From assembly GCA_050012175.1 (NCBI GenBank), contig JBEKHR010000005.1:110656-174655 (forward strand): 64,000 nucleotides of DNA. Reading direction: 5' to 3'. This stretch comes from CAVROP01 sp050012175 (GTDB lineage Bacteria; Acidobacteriota; Terriglobia; UBA7540). Made by a program: the position numbers and the translations under genes. How positions within the stretch are numbered: position 1 is the first letter of the stretch; the number at the start of each line of letters is the position of its first letter. Positions 16,414 to 25,377 of this stretch are shown piece by piece. The notes under the pieces are model-generated. The model did not search any database, was not told where the DNA came from, and saw only the letters and a list, made by a program, of their open reading frames with translations.

Positions 16414-17595
16414 CTACCTGCTGCCGCTCAACTCGTGGACCATTTCCACCAATGCCACCACGTTCTCGAAGGGCGTGTCGGGGAGCAGGCCGTGCCCCAG
16501 GTTAAAGATGTGCCCCCGCCTCCCGCCTGCCTGATCCAAAATCCGCTGCACGCGCGAGCGGATGTAAGCCTGGTCGGCATACAGAACGATTGGGTCGAGA
16601 TTGCCTTGGACGCCCACCGAGTGGCCCAAGCGCGCCCAGGCCTCGTTCAGTTCCACGTGGGAATCAAGACCCATGATGTGGCCGCCGGCTTGCCGCATGT
16701 CCTCGAGCAACATGCCGGTGCCAGTTCCAAAATGGATAATAGGCGTGCCGGGAGTAATCCCCTCGACCATCATCCGTGAATAGGGAAGCACAAACTCGCG
16801 GTAGTCAGCGGGGCCCAGGCAGCCGACCCAGGTGTCAAAAATCTGCACAGCCTGAATGCCGGCGGCGATCTGGCCGTTGATGTATTTGGTCAGGTTGCGC
16901 GCCAGATGCTCCATTAAGGCCCGCCAAGCTCCCGGGTCGCGATACATCAGCCCCTTGGTGTGCCGGTAGTTTCTCGATCCGCCGCCTTCGATGAGGTAGG
17001 AAGCGAGTGTGAAAGGACACGCGGCGAACCCGAGGAGCGGTAATGTGGGGTCGAGGTCAGCGCGGGTGCGGCGAATGGCGTCGTAAAAATAAGCGAGCGA
17101 TTGCTGTGGGTCCACTTCCCGAAGTCGGTCCACCTCTTGAGGCAAGCGCAACGCGGGCCTGATGATCGGCCCCTCGCCCTGGTCATAGGTGAGGCCGAAT
17201 CCCAGAGGCTCGACAATCAGCAGGAGATCGGCAAAGATGATGGCCGCGTCCACGCCCAGCTTTTTTGCTGCCGTCACCGTAACTTCAGACACGAGGTCCG
17301 GATTCTTGCAGAGCTCCAGGAACGGCACCTTGGCGCGGAGTTCGCGGTATTCCTTCATGTACCGGCCCGCTTGCCGCATCAACCAAACCGGCGTGGCATC
17401 CACGGCCTCCCTGCGGCAGGCCTTCATAAACCGAGAATCATCCCACCGGGCTGCGCCATGGCCTTTCCGCAGCCCAGCACCCGAGGTTTGAGGAATCGGC
17501 GTCCCGTCAGTAAACCTTTTTCGGGCTTCTGACTCCGGGCTTCTGACTCCGCGCTCCCGGCGGTCCGATTCTCTGGTCTTCGTATTGTTTTCCAT
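16414..17595 (-). CDS. hemE: Uroporphyrinogen decarboxylase
   Basis: A 393-residue protein. TPVWLMRQAGRYMKEYRELR is the diagnostic N-terminal motif. AAIIFADLLLIVEPLG carries the substrate-binding Asp, and GFAACPFTLASYLIEGGGS is the second signature. It removes four carboxyl groups from uroporphyrinogen III to give coproporphyrinogen III in the cytoplasm. The ATG at 17595 has GGAAG upstream. The next Met is inside the conserved core, so the protein has an unusual N-terminal extension of about 55 residues, part of it coded by a 14/7-bp repeat (cttctga ctccggg). hemH and hemG are about 12 kb away. Confidence 0.92.
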   Translation of the reverse strand: MENNTKTRESDRRERGVRSPESEARKRFTDGTPIPQTSGAGLRKGHGAARWDDSRFMKACRREAVDATPVWLMRQAGRYMKEYRELRAKVPFLELCKNPDLVSEVTVTAAKKLGVDAAIIFADLLLIVEPLGFGLTYDQGEGPIIRPALRLPQEVDRLREVDPQQSLAYFYDAIRRTRADLDPTLPLLGFAACPFTLASYLIEGGGSRNYRHTKGLMYRDPGAWRALMEHLARNLTKYINGQIAAGIQAVQIFDTWVGCLGPADYREFVLPYSRMMVEGITPGTPIIHFGTGTGMLLEDMRQAGGHIMGLDSHVELNEAWARLGHSVGVQGNLDPIVLYADQAYIRSRVQRILDQAGGRRGHIFNLGHGLLPDTPFENVVALVEMVHELSGSR

Positions 17596-17623
17596 TTTCT
17601 TCCGCAGCAAGTCCCAGGCTCGT

Positions 17624-17742
17624 TTTGGAGTGCGGTCCCGCCTTGCGGGACCGCTTTCCTTCGCCGGAAGCTTGCTTCCAGCAGCGTCTCGAGCAAGCTC
17701 AAGACGCAAAAGCGGTCCCGCAAGGCGGGACCGCACTCCAAA
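17624..17742. repeat. 34-bp perfect inverted repeat with nested hairpins
   Basis: The left arm 17624-17657 and the right arm 17709-17742 are exact reverse complements, 51 bases apart. Each arm is itself a hairpin (GCGGTCCCGC, loop CTT, GCGGGACCGC). It sits between the stop of glnE and the start of hemE, both on the minus strand, so it could be a terminator or a mobile REP pair. Confidence 0.8.
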
Positions 17743-17769
17743 GGCCCTTGCGCATCTCCTGGCTTGCTT

Positions 17770-20727
17770 TCACTCATCCTCGACCAGCCTACGGTAAACA
17801 TCACGCACATGCTGCCGCATTTCTTTCAGCCTCTGTGTCAGGGTCTCCGACCCAGCGATCAACCCCCAGCGGCGAGCCAGGTTTCCGACCGCTTCGGCAT
17901 GACCGGCTCGATCCGGTAACCCGTCGGCAGGCTTCCCTGTCACTAATCGGATGGCATGGTCTACCGAGCGAAGGAAGTTCGCTCCACTCGATAGAACTTC
18001 GCTGTCCTCCTTATTCATGAGCCCCGCGGAGCGTAAGGCGGCGATTTGATCAGCCACGTTAGCGCCCGGGGGAGCTGTTATGTGTCCTCGCAAGCGGAGG
18101 AGAGATACGGCAAAATCGATGTCGTAATACCCTCCCGCAGCGGTCTTGGTGTTGGTGGGTGGAACAGGCACTTCTCTTTCCAGCCGACGCCGCATTTGGC
18201 GAAGTTCCGTGGCCAGCGATGGGTAAGCGGCGAAGCGGTCGAAGACAGCGGTCACGAGCCGGGAAACTGTCTCTCGTCCCAGTTCGGCATTGCCCGCCAC
18301 GTGGCACGCTTTGAGGTAGGTTAATCCCTCCCACACCTGGGCGTGTTCCAGCGCATAGCTGAGCAATTCCTCCTGCGTCACCACCAGTTCGCCCTCCTGG
18401 CCTCGAGGTCGAAGCCGTGTATCGACGGCGAATACCGTTCCTTCGCGCGTGTAGCTGGAGAGGACGTCGATCATTTTCGCCGCCAGCCGTTTCCAGAAAT
18501 CCAGCTCGTCTCGTCCCACTTCGGGGCCCGTAACGAAGATCAAGTCGGCATCGGAGGCGAGGTCAAACTCGTTCAATGCCAGCCGTCCGAGCGCCAGCAC
18601 CGCAAACGGCCAAGGAAGGTTCCGTTCCACAAGGCTTTTCGTTTCGAGGACTGACCCCGCAATCTGCAAGGCGCTGGAAACGCACCGAGCGGCAACCGCT
18701 GACCAGCGTTTCAGAATCCAAAAGCTTGATTCCCGCGAGGCCAAATCCGCCGCACCGAGCTCCAAAACACGGGCCAGGAAATGCCTGCGGAGCACCGCCA
18801 TCTTCTGGCGCATCGCCAGCACCGGTTCCAACGCCCAGGGATGAGGTCCGGCGTCTTCCGACCCTTTCAAGTCGATTTCCATCTGTCCCGCTGCCGGCGG
18901 AATTTCCGAGGAGGCGAAAACAATCATGTCCTCGGGATGGCGAATAAGAAGTTCGCCGAGGTATTCGCTCTCGCTTACCACTTCCAGCGCGCGCCGGAGG
19001 AGTTCAGGTTTCTCGCGCACCAGGGCAAACCGCTCCGGCGACTCGAGCAAGGCAGTGAGGAATCTCGCCGCGCTCTTACGAGATCGCTCGGGAATTTCAG
19101 CCTCGTGGACCCAGCTCGCTATGTCCGGCGCCTGGGCGTTGAGGAAACTCAAGGTGGAATCGTACGAGGCATGCCCGAGGTCGGGAGTAACCGAAGGAAG
19201 CGGCTTAAGCTCAAACCCCTTACCCCCCGAAGGCGGGGTGCGAGGATGGATCACGCGTTGGTAGATCTCGTCCACTTTCTCAAACCCATCTTGCAGTTTC
19301 TGTAAGAGCGCCTTTCCCGGCGATTCGAGCGAGCCGGCGGCAACGCCCACGCGGCGGGCAAGACGATCGAGGGCGCGCGCGCCGGTCGGCAAGCGGTGCG
19401 TTTGCTGGCCGAGTTCGAGTTGGACGCAATGCTCCACCTTGCGGAGGAATGCATAGGAATTGGTGAGACGGGCGTAATCGTGGTCGCTTAGCCATCCTTT
19501 GTCATTCAGCTTGCGCAGCGCAAAGAGAGTCCCACCGGAGCGAACCCACGGGTCATGGCCCCCGTAAAGTCGCTGCAGGCACTGGGCCAGAAACTCGATA
19601 TCCCGGATGCCACCCTGGTGCTGCTTGACGTCAACCGTCTGGCCGCCACTCTCACGCCTTCTTCTGGAAATTCGCTCGCGCGACCACAGAACGCTTTCGA
19701 CGGCCTCAAAATCGCCCGGCGACCCATAGATCCTCAGCTCGACGCCGCGCAGGAAATCGCGAGTCAGCCAGGCATCGCCGGCCGAGTGGCGAGCCTTAAT
19801 CAACATCTGCAACTCCCAATCCCGCGCCCGGTGTTCGTAATACTCCAGGGACGACTTCAACGAGATGGCCAGGTCACCTTGGTCCCCTTCCGGACGCAGA
19901 CGCAAGTCGACGCGGAAGACTTCGCCCTGGGGTGTCGGCTGGGTAATGGTCCGGGTGATGGCATTGGCCAAGCGAACAAAGTACTCTTTGTTGGTGACGA
20001 CGGACTCGTTCCCTCCGGCTGTTTCACCGTCGTGGGAATAAAGAAATAGCAGGTCGATATCGGAGCTGTAATTCAACTCGTTGCCACCCAGCTTGCCCAG
20101 CGAGATAATGCTGAACCCGCTGCGCGCGATGCGGCCCTGCGGGTCATGGTACTGGGGCTGGCCATAGCGTTTGTCCAATTCGCCGCCGCAGTAAAGAAGC
20201 GTGTTGGTCAAAATCACGTCCGCCAGGGTGGCCAGTTCCAAGGTCGTTTCACCCAAAGTCGAAAGGCCCAGCACATCCCGCATCGCGATACGCAAGTAAT
20301 TGCGCCGCTTGAAGCGCGCCAACTGGGCCGCCAGCCAGGGGTCAGGGTTGGTAGTGGCGAAGCGCGCATAATCCTGCATCAAGTCTTCTTTGGATTTGAG
20401 TTTGGTAAAGTTGCGGTCGTGCGCAAACTGGAGGACGAGGCTCGGTTCGGACAACAAAGTTTCCGCCAGAAACCCGCTGTAGCCGAAGATCGCCACCAGG
20501 TAGGACAAAGCCACAGGGTAGCGCGCGATTTCGCCCAGCACGTCTGCCAGGGCTTCCTGCGCGTACCGTTCCAGAAAGTTTAGGGCGCCGTCTGGATCGG
20601 GTGAATGGGCCAGCAGGGAGGCCAGCGGCACCATCAGCGTGGGCGCAAGTTGCTGTTCGAGTCGCGCCAGGTTGACTTCTGCCTTCTCAAAGTCCTCAAA
20701 GGGTACAGCCTGGAACTCGGGACGCAT
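17770..20727 (-). CDS. glnE: Bifunctional glutamine synthetase adenylyltransferase/deadenylase
   Basis: A 985-residue protein of full family length with both nucleotidyltransferase halves. The N-terminal, adenylyl-removing site reads LGGNELNYSSDIDLLFLY (D-I-D). The C-terminal, adenylylating site reads ALGRLALNEFDLASDADLIF (D-A-D). RIYGSPGDFEAVESVLWSRE and GGIRDIEFLAQCLQ are further family landmarks. It adds AMP to, or removes it from, glutamine synthetase in response to PII and glutamine. The target, glnA, lies 1.1 kb upstream on the same strand and keeps the tyrosine region that is modified. Confidence 0.95.
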   Translation of the reverse strand: MRPEFQAVPFEDFEKAEVNLARLEQQLAPTLMVPLASLLAHSPDPDGALNFLERYAQEALADVLGEIARYPVALSYLVAIFGYSGFLAETLLSEPSLVLQFAHDRNFTKLKSKEDLMQDYARFATTNPDPWLAAQLARFKRRNYLRIAMRDVLGLSTLGETTLELATLADVILTNTLLYCGGELDKRYGQPQYHDPQGRIARSGFSIISLGKLGGNELNYSSDIDLLFLYSHDGETAGGNESVVTNKEYFVRLANAITRTITQPTPQGEVFRVDLRLRPEGDQGDLAISLKSSLEYYEHRARDWELQMLIKARHSAGDAWLTRDFLRGVELRIYGSPGDFEAVESVLWSRERISRRRRESGGQTVDVKQHQGGIRDIEFLAQCLQRLYGGHDPWVRSGGTLFALRKLNDKGWLSDHDYARLTNSYAFLRKVEHCVQLELGQQTHRLPTGARALDRLARRVGVAAGSLESPGKALLQKLQDGFEKVDEIYQRVIHPRTPPSGGKGFELKPLPSVTPDLGHASYDSTLSFLNAQAPDIASWVHEAEIPERSRKSAARFLTALLESPERFALVREKPELLRRALEVVSESEYLGELLIRHPEDMIVFASSEIPPAAGQMEIDLKGSEDAGPHPWALEPVLAMRQKMAVLRRHFLARVLELGAADLASRESSFWILKRWSAVAARCVSSALQIAGSVLETKSLVERNLPWPFAVLALGRLALNEFDLASDADLIFVTGPEVGRDELDFWKRLAAKMIDVLSSYTREGTVFAVDTRLRPRGQEGELVVTQEELLSYALEHAQVWEGLTYLKACHVAGNAELGRETVSRLVTAVFDRFAAYPSLATELRQMRRRLEREVPVPPTNTKTAAGGYYDIDFAVSLLRLRGHITAPPGANVADQIAALRSAGLMNKEDSEVLSSGANFLRSVDHAIRLVTGKPADGLPDRAGHAEAVGNLARRWGLIAGSETLTQRLKEMRQHVRDVYRRLVEDE

Positions 20728-21205
20728 GGCAGGGATTATACCTTGAACACGCGCTTTTGTTTCGAGGGAAGGGTTAGACAGTTGTCAGTGGTCAGTAGTC
20801 AGTGGTCAGTGGTGAGTAGCACCGGGACACTCCAAATTGTCTATACCAAATCCGAACAGTGGAATGCTCCCGCGCTGGCAGGAAGCTGACGCCCCCGTCT
20901 AATCCGTCAGCTGACGAATCGGAATGACAACGTTCACATTGCTTGCTCGAAGCCAGACGAAGCGATTGCCAGTCGGCTTCGCGCTCGCCTCGATTTGGCC
21001 AGTCAATAAGGTGTGTCAACTCCCTGCTGACGACGAGCAAGCCTTTGAGCGACTCGTTCACCCCATCACTGACACCCACGCTGCGGGCAGCCACGCCCTA
21101 TCCAGATTGACAACGTGCGATTGCCGTTGGGTACCGCGCACGGGAAAAGCCCACGGTCAATAATGCACTGACTGTGGCTCCTGCTTGCCCCCATGGCGAG
21201 AGGTT
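20728..21205. other. Gap upstream of glnE with period-7 array
   Basis: From 20784 to 20816 lies an array of gtcagtg/gtcagta units. At about 20905 the palindromic core CCGTCAGCTGACG appears, shared with the 7.5-kb palindrome. The rest has no codon bias; the minus-strand frame 20792-21094 runs through the array and is rejected. Confidence 0.55.
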
Positions 21206-21682
21206 TCAGTGGGCTTCGGTATAAACCGCCTCGGCGACATTGTTGGGCGGGCCGGAAAGAGACGAGCCGGGCGAATAGGCCGCCTTTTCATACCTGCTGC
21301 CAACCTTCCGGATGATGTCGTGCCATCCATCGTCCCAGGCAATGTGGGCTTCTCCGTTTACAACGGTCCACGTGCCACCTTCTGAGTGCAAGGTCTTACG
21401 GGCCACGCCGTCGGGCTTGAGCGTAATGAGGAATGTCCCCCCGGTGCCGCTGCCCACTTTCCACTCGCCCAGAAAACGAGCTTGGCCGGCTGACGCCTTC
21501 TCCGCGGGGGAATTGAACTCGATTCGGGCAATGTCCGCCAAGCGGAAACTCTGTTGGCGTCCGTCCCTAAAGACAATCACGATGGAGCCCGGTTCGACTT
21601 CCGTCGCGGCTTTCGGCGCAGCCAGCGGAGCGACAAACACCAACATTCCCAGAATCCAGACTGTTTTGGTCACATAGCGCAT
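21206..21682 (-). CDS. Small exported protein of unknown function
   Basis: A 158-residue protein. The ATG at 21682 has GGAG 7 bases upstream, better than the ATG at 21721. Residues 1-28 form a signal peptide (MRYVTKTVWILGMLVFVAPL, cleavage near AAPKAA). The mature part starts with a small beta module (GSIVIVFRDGRQQSFRLADIARIEF), followed by FLGEWKVGSGTGGTFLITL and VVNGEAHIAWDDGWHDIIRK, which look like a lipocalin-like or META-like beta-sheet. I do not recognise the family. It stands alone downstream of glnA on the same strand. Confidence 0.7.
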   Translation of the reverse strand: MRYVTKTVWILGMLVFVAPLAAPKAATEVEPGSIVIVFRDGRQQSFRLADIARIEFNSPAEKASAGQARFLGEWKVGSGTGGTFLITLKPDGVARKTLHSEGGTWTVVNGEAHIAWDDGWHDIIRKVGSRYEKAAYSPGSSLSGPPNNVAEAVYTEAH

Positions 21683-21844
21683 ATCTGTTCTCCTCGGAAG
21701 GCACAGCGGAGGCGAACGCACCTGCCCTCTCGCTTCAAATCATAATACGAAAGCGTGCGGCAAATGGTTCAATCCTCATGGGGCGCATCGCGCCGCTGCC
21801 GCGTGCGTAGGCATCCAAGAGGGACCCGGGACGACGGACGTTCT

Positions 21845-23254
21845 TCAAATGTCGTAGTACAGAGCGAACTCGTACGGGTGCGGCCTCATATTCACGGCCT
21901 GCACCTCATTCTTCATTTTGTATTCGATCCAGGTCTCCAGAAGTTCCTCACTGAAAACATCGCCTTTCAGCAAGAAATCGTGATCTCTCTCCAGAGCACG
22001 GAGGGATTCTTCCAGCGAGCCGGGGAGGGTTGGAACTTTTTTCAACTCCTCTGGACCCAAATCGTAAATGTCCTTGTCCAAAGGCTCGCCTGGGTCGATT
22101 TTGTTTTCGACTCCATCGAGACCGGCCAACAACATGGCGGCGAACGCCAGGTAGGGGTTGCAGGATGGGTCGGGCGGACGGTACTCCACTCTCTTGGCTT
22201 TCGGGTTTGGCGAGTACATGGGGATTCGACAACAGGCGCTGCGATTCCGGCGCGAGTAAGCCAGGTTCACGGGCGCCTCAAAGCCCGGCACGAGGCGTTT
22301 GTAAGAGTTGGTGGTGGGCGCAATGAGCCCCGCGAGTGCGGGCGAGTGCTTCAGGAGGCCGCCGATGTACCATAGCCCGAGTTGGCTGAATCCCGCGTAT
22401 TTGTCCCCGGCAAAGAGCGGCTTGCCGTCTTTCCAGAGGCTCTGGTGCGTGTGCATGCCCGAGCCATTGTCCTGGAAAATCGGCTTGGGCATAAAGGTCA
22501 CCGTTTTCCCGTACTGGTTGGCCACATTGCGGATGATGTACTTGTACAACATCATTCCGTCCGCAGATTTCAGCAGGGAGTTGAATCTCTGGTCAATCTC
22601 GGCTTGGCCGCCGGTCGCGACCTCGTGGTGGTGACACTCGATTTCAAGCCCGGCCTTCTCCATCGCCAAGACCATCTCACTGCGCAGGTCCTGGTAATGG
22701 TCGGTGGGTGGGACCGGGAAATAGCCTTCCTTATAGCGCGGCCGGTAGCCCAGGTTATCCTTCTCCCGGCCGGAGTTCCAGCGTCCCTCTTCCGCGTCAA
22801 TATAGTAGAAACCGTGTTGCTGGGCCTGATCGAACCGGATGTTGTCAAAAATGAAGAATTCGGCCTCTGCGCCGAAATACGCCGTGTCCGCGATTCCGGT
22901 ATAGACAAGGTAATTCTCAGCCTTCTTGGCTATATTGCGGGGGTCCTTAGGATAGTGCTGCTTGGTGACGGGGTCGATGATATCGCCAATCAAGGCCAAG
23001 GTGGGTGTTTCTGTGAACGGGTCAAGCATATACCAGCTCGCGTCAGGAACCAGGAGCATGTCGCTCTCATGAATCGCCGCCCAGCCGCGGATGCTGGAGC
23101 CGTCCATGCCGAAGCCTTCTTCGAAGGAACTCTCTTCCAATTCGTGAATCGGGAATGACACGTGTTGCCACAAACCCGGAAGGTCGGTGAAACGAATATC
23201 TACAATCTTCACGCTGTTGGCAGCAGCGAACTCCAAGACTGCCTTCGGATTCAT
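21845..23254 (-). CDS. glnA: Glutamine synthetase type I
   Basis: A 469-residue protein, exactly the usual GS-I length. FEEGFGMDGSSIRGW is the N-terminal signature, KPIFQDNGSGMHTHQSLWKD is the ATP and glutamate site, and NRSACCRIP is the Arg loop. DKDIYDLGPEE corresponds to the adenylylation loop with its Tyr, which fits the nearby glnE. It makes glutamine from glutamate, ammonia and ATP in the cytoplasm. The ATG at 23254 follows GGAGG; an ATG 30 bases upstream lacks this spacing. One odd feature is Cys-Cys in the Arg loop, where many homologues have Ala or Ile. Confidence 0.96.
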   Translation of the reverse strand: MNPKAVLEFAAANSVKIVDIRFTDLPGLWQHVSFPIHELEESSFEEGFGMDGSSIRGWAAIHESDMLLVPDASWYMLDPFTETPTLALIGDIIDPVTKQHYPKDPRNIAKKAENYLVYTGIADTAYFGAEAEFFIFDNIRFDQAQQHGFYYIDAEEGRWNSGREKDNLGYRPRYKEGYFPVPPTDHYQDLRSEMVLAMEKAGLEIECHHHEVATGGQAEIDQRFNSLLKSADGMMLYKYIIRNVANQYGKTVTFMPKPIFQDNGSGMHTHQSLWKDGKPLFAGDKYAGFSQLGLWYIGGLLKHSPALAGLIAPTTNSYKRLVPGFEAPVNLAYSRRNRSACCRIPMYSPNPKAKRVEYRPPDPSCNPYLAFAAMLLAGLDGVENKIDPGEPLDKDIYDLGPEELKKVPTLPGSLEESLRALERDHDFLLKGDVFSEELLETWIEYKMKNEVQAVNMRPHPYEFALYYDI

Positions 23255-23326
23255 ATATCCTCCATAAAAGAATTTTCTCCCCACGATTAGGAGTTTAAAT
23301 GCCGGCTGTTTTTCACTAAACGCGGA

Positions 23327-23355
23327 AACATATCGTGTGCGGAGATTTTAGTCAA
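23327..23355 (-). promoter_or_regulatory. Sigma70-type promoter of glnA
   Basis: Read on the minus strand: TTGACT (23355-23350), a 17-base spacer, then TATGTT (23332-23327). Transcription would start near 23320, giving a leader of about 65 bases to the glnA ATG. Read by eye; no -24/-12 element was seen here. Confidence 0.55.
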
Positions 23356-23429
23356 GCCCTGCCAGCATTAATATTTTTAATGGTCTCCATCTAACTTTGA
23401 AATCCCGCTCCCAGAGTGGGTGAACCTCG

Positions 23430-23560
23430 TAGCGTGCCTGAACACTGTCATGCTGATCCCGCCCTGCGGGAGAAGCATCTCGGCAGTTTGTCGATGACCC
23501 GCGGCAGAAAGGACAACTACGGAGATTCTTCGCCCCGACAAGTCGGGGCTCAGAATGACA
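23430..23560. repeat. REP-like repeats between glnA and the arginine decarboxylase gene
   Basis: A copy with core GATCCCGCCCTGCGGGA lies at about 23455, and an inverted copy with core CCCCGACAAGTCGGGG at about 23535. Both are flanked by the family ends GTCAT and GAAG.ATCTC. They sit between two divergent promoters. Confidence 0.75.
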
Positions 23561-23648
23561 GGTGTTGGCAAATTGGAGTAAGAGCTCGGGCCACAACCAA
23601 GTCACTGTTTTCCACTTGTCAGGAGGTCTCCGGGCACACAAAAATGCA

Positions 23649-23677
23649 TTGACACCTTTCTTGGCTTTAGGTACGGT
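23649..23677 (+). promoter_or_regulatory. Sigma70-type promoter of the arginine decarboxylase operon
   Basis: TTGACA (23649-23654), a 17-base spacer, then TACGGT (23672-23677). The -35 is perfect; the -10 keeps TA and the final T. It would start near 23684, about 100 bases before the decarboxylase ATG. Confidence 0.55.
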
Positions 23678-23785
23678 AAAAAATTCCTGGCCATATCCCG
23701 AAATGGAGTCTTCCAGGTCCGTCTTCGTCAGCGACGCCACTCGGCCACCGGAAAGGGCAGCGCCGGCGAGAAGGTGGAGAGCCAA

Positions 23786-24340
23786 ATGTTTGTAGCCAAG
23801 CGAATGTTTTTCACCAAGGGGGGCGGGAAACACCGCGAAAAGCTGACCAGCTTCGAATTAGCATTAAGGTCCGCCGGGATCGCTGCCTGTAACCTGGTGC
23901 GAGTCTCCAGCATTTTCCCGCCTCGCTGCAAGCTCGTTTCCAGGACCGAGGGCGTGAAGGAACTGCGAGCCGGGCAGGTGACTTTTGTGGTCATGAGCGA
24001 GAATTCGACGCGGGAGCCGCATCGCTTGATTGCCGCCTCGGTTGGCGTGGCGATTCCCTCTGACCGGAACGCTTTTGGCTACCTTTCAGAACATCATTCT
24101 TTCGGCGAGACAGAAGAAGTCGCTGGCGAATACGCAGAAGAACTGGCGGCGGAAATGCTCGCCACTACGCTGGGCGTGGAGTTCGACCCCGACCGGAGCT
24201 GGGACGAGAAGAAGGAAATTTATCGAATCTCCAATAAGATTGTCCGGACGATGAATGTCAGCCAATCCGCTATTGGCGATAAAAGAGGTCTCTGGACCAC
24301 AGTACTGGCCGCGGCGATCTTGCTTGGAATCGACGAATGA
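23786..24340 (+). CDS. Pyruvoyl-dependent arginine decarboxylase
   Basis: A 184-residue protein of the PvlArgDC family. It has ELALRSAGIAACNLVRVSSI, where the Ser-Ser pair at about residue 45 is the self-cleavage site that makes the pyruvoyl group, and VTFVVMSENSTREPHRLIAASVG and GYLSEHHSFGETEEVAGEYA. It converts arginine to agmatine in the cytoplasm. GGAG lies 7 bases before the ATG at 23786. The gene overlaps the next by ATGA (24337-24340), so agmatine formation and the deoxyhypusine-synthase homologue are very likely coupled. Confidence 0.9.
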   Translation: MFVAKRMFFTKGGGKHREKLTSFELALRSAGIAACNLVRVSSIFPPRCKLVSRTEGVKELRAGQVTFVVMSENSTREPHRLIAASVGVAIPSDRNAFGYLSEHHSFGETEEVAGEYAEELAAEMLATTLGVEFDPDRSWDEKKEIYRISNKIVRTMNVSQSAIGDKRGLWTTVLAAAILLGIDE

Positions 24341-25377
24341 TTAGCAAACACCAGATACTTTCCAGGCCGACCCATCCTCTGGTCGTTGATGGTCGGAAGA
24401 GCGTTGCGGCTTTGCTCGAGAAAATGCAGGGGATATCGTTTCAGGGGCGTTCGCTGGCCACCGCTTACCAGATCTGGAAGAAGATGCTCGGCGACCGGGT
24501 GATGATCATGATGGGGATGTCCGGAGCGCTGGTCCCCGCCGGCATGCGACGACTGGTCGTCTATATGCTCAAGAACCGCCTCATCGATTGCCTGGTTTCG
24601 ACGGGCGCCAACTTCTTCCACGATATCCATGAAACCCTGGGCCGGTTCCATTACCAATCCTCGCCCTCCATCGACGACGTCCTTTTGCAAAAAAACCTCA
24701 TTGACCGCATTTACGATACGCTCGCGGACGAAGAAGAATTTCGGGAGGCGGACGAGATGATCGGCAGGTTTGCGGCCTCCCTCGACCAATCGCGCGCGTA
24801 TACGACGCGCGAGTTCCTGCATCTGCTCGGCAAGCAGTTGGCGAAAAAGGCGAAGGAAGACGGCATCGTCACTGCGGCGGCGAAAGCCCGAGTCCCGCTG
24901 TATTGTCCTGCCATTGGAGATTCCTCCATCGGAATCGGTATCGCGGAGAACCGTTTCCTGGGCAAGAACCAGTTCACGTTCGACGTGATCGGTGATGTCC
25001 TCGAGACCGCGCACCTGGCGGCTGACTCCCCTGCCAGCGGCGTCATCTACTTTGGCGGAGGCACTCCCAAGAACTTTGTCAATCAGACCGAGGTGACGGC
25101 CACGTTCATGCGTCAGTCTCATAGCGGTCATAAGTATGCCGTGCAGATCATCACTGACGCCGCGCACTGGGGTGGCCTATCCGGCTGCACGTTCGAAGAA
25201 GCCCAGAGCTGGGGAAAGATTGCGCACGACGCCAGCATGGTGGACGTCCACTGCGACTCCACCATCGCCTTGCCGATGCTGGTCACGGCACTTTCGGAGA
25301 ATAGGGGCCTGATTCGAAAACGAAAGAAGCCCGCCTTCGAAATGGGCCGCGAGCTCAAGTTCACTTTTCCGAAGTGA
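24337..25377 (+). CDS. Deoxyhypusine-synthase homologue, probable polyamine enzyme
   Basis: A 346-residue protein. MMGMSGALVPAGMRRL and DCLVSTGANFFHDI form the NAD-binding start of the DHS fold. YFGGGTPKNFVNQTEV is the middle signature. EEAQSWGKIAHDASMVDVHCD holds the catalytic Lys of the SWGKI motif. Bacteria lack eIF5A hypusine, so bacterial homologues are thought to make homospermidine or related polyamines by aminobutyl transfer. Overlap with the arginine decarboxylase gene (ATGA) suggests a route starting from agmatine. No agmatinase or other polyamine gene is adjacent. The downstream gene overlaps too (GTGA). Confidence 0.85.
   Translation: MISKHQILSRPTHPLVVDGRKSVAALLEKMQGISFQGRSLATAYQIWKKMLGDRVMIMMGMSGALVPAGMRRLVVYMLKNRLIDCLVSTGANFFHDIHETLGRFHYQSSPSIDDVLLQKNLIDRIYDTLADEEEFREADEMIGRFAASLDQSRAYTTREFLHLLGKQLAKKAKEDGIVTAAAKARVPLYCPAIGDSSIGIGIAENRFLGKNQFTFDVIGDVLETAHLAADSPASGVIYFGGGTPKNFVNQTEVTATFMRQSHSGHKYAVQIITDAAHWGGLSGCTFEEAQSWGKIAHDASMVDVHCDSTIALPMLVTALSENRGLIRKRKKPAFEMGRELKFTFPK

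Noticed and set aside
17596..17736. Longer HemE starting at 17736
   Set aside because: The extension is coded by the 34-bp inverted repeat, so it is not a likely coding region.
20792..21094. Minus-strand ORF of 100 codons
   Set aside because: It runs through a 7-bp array and shows no domain or ribosome binding site.
23348..23833. Minus-strand ORF of 161 codons between glnA and the decarboxylase
   Set aside because: It overlaps two promoters, REP-like copies and the start of the decarboxylase gene; the sequence is repeat-derived.
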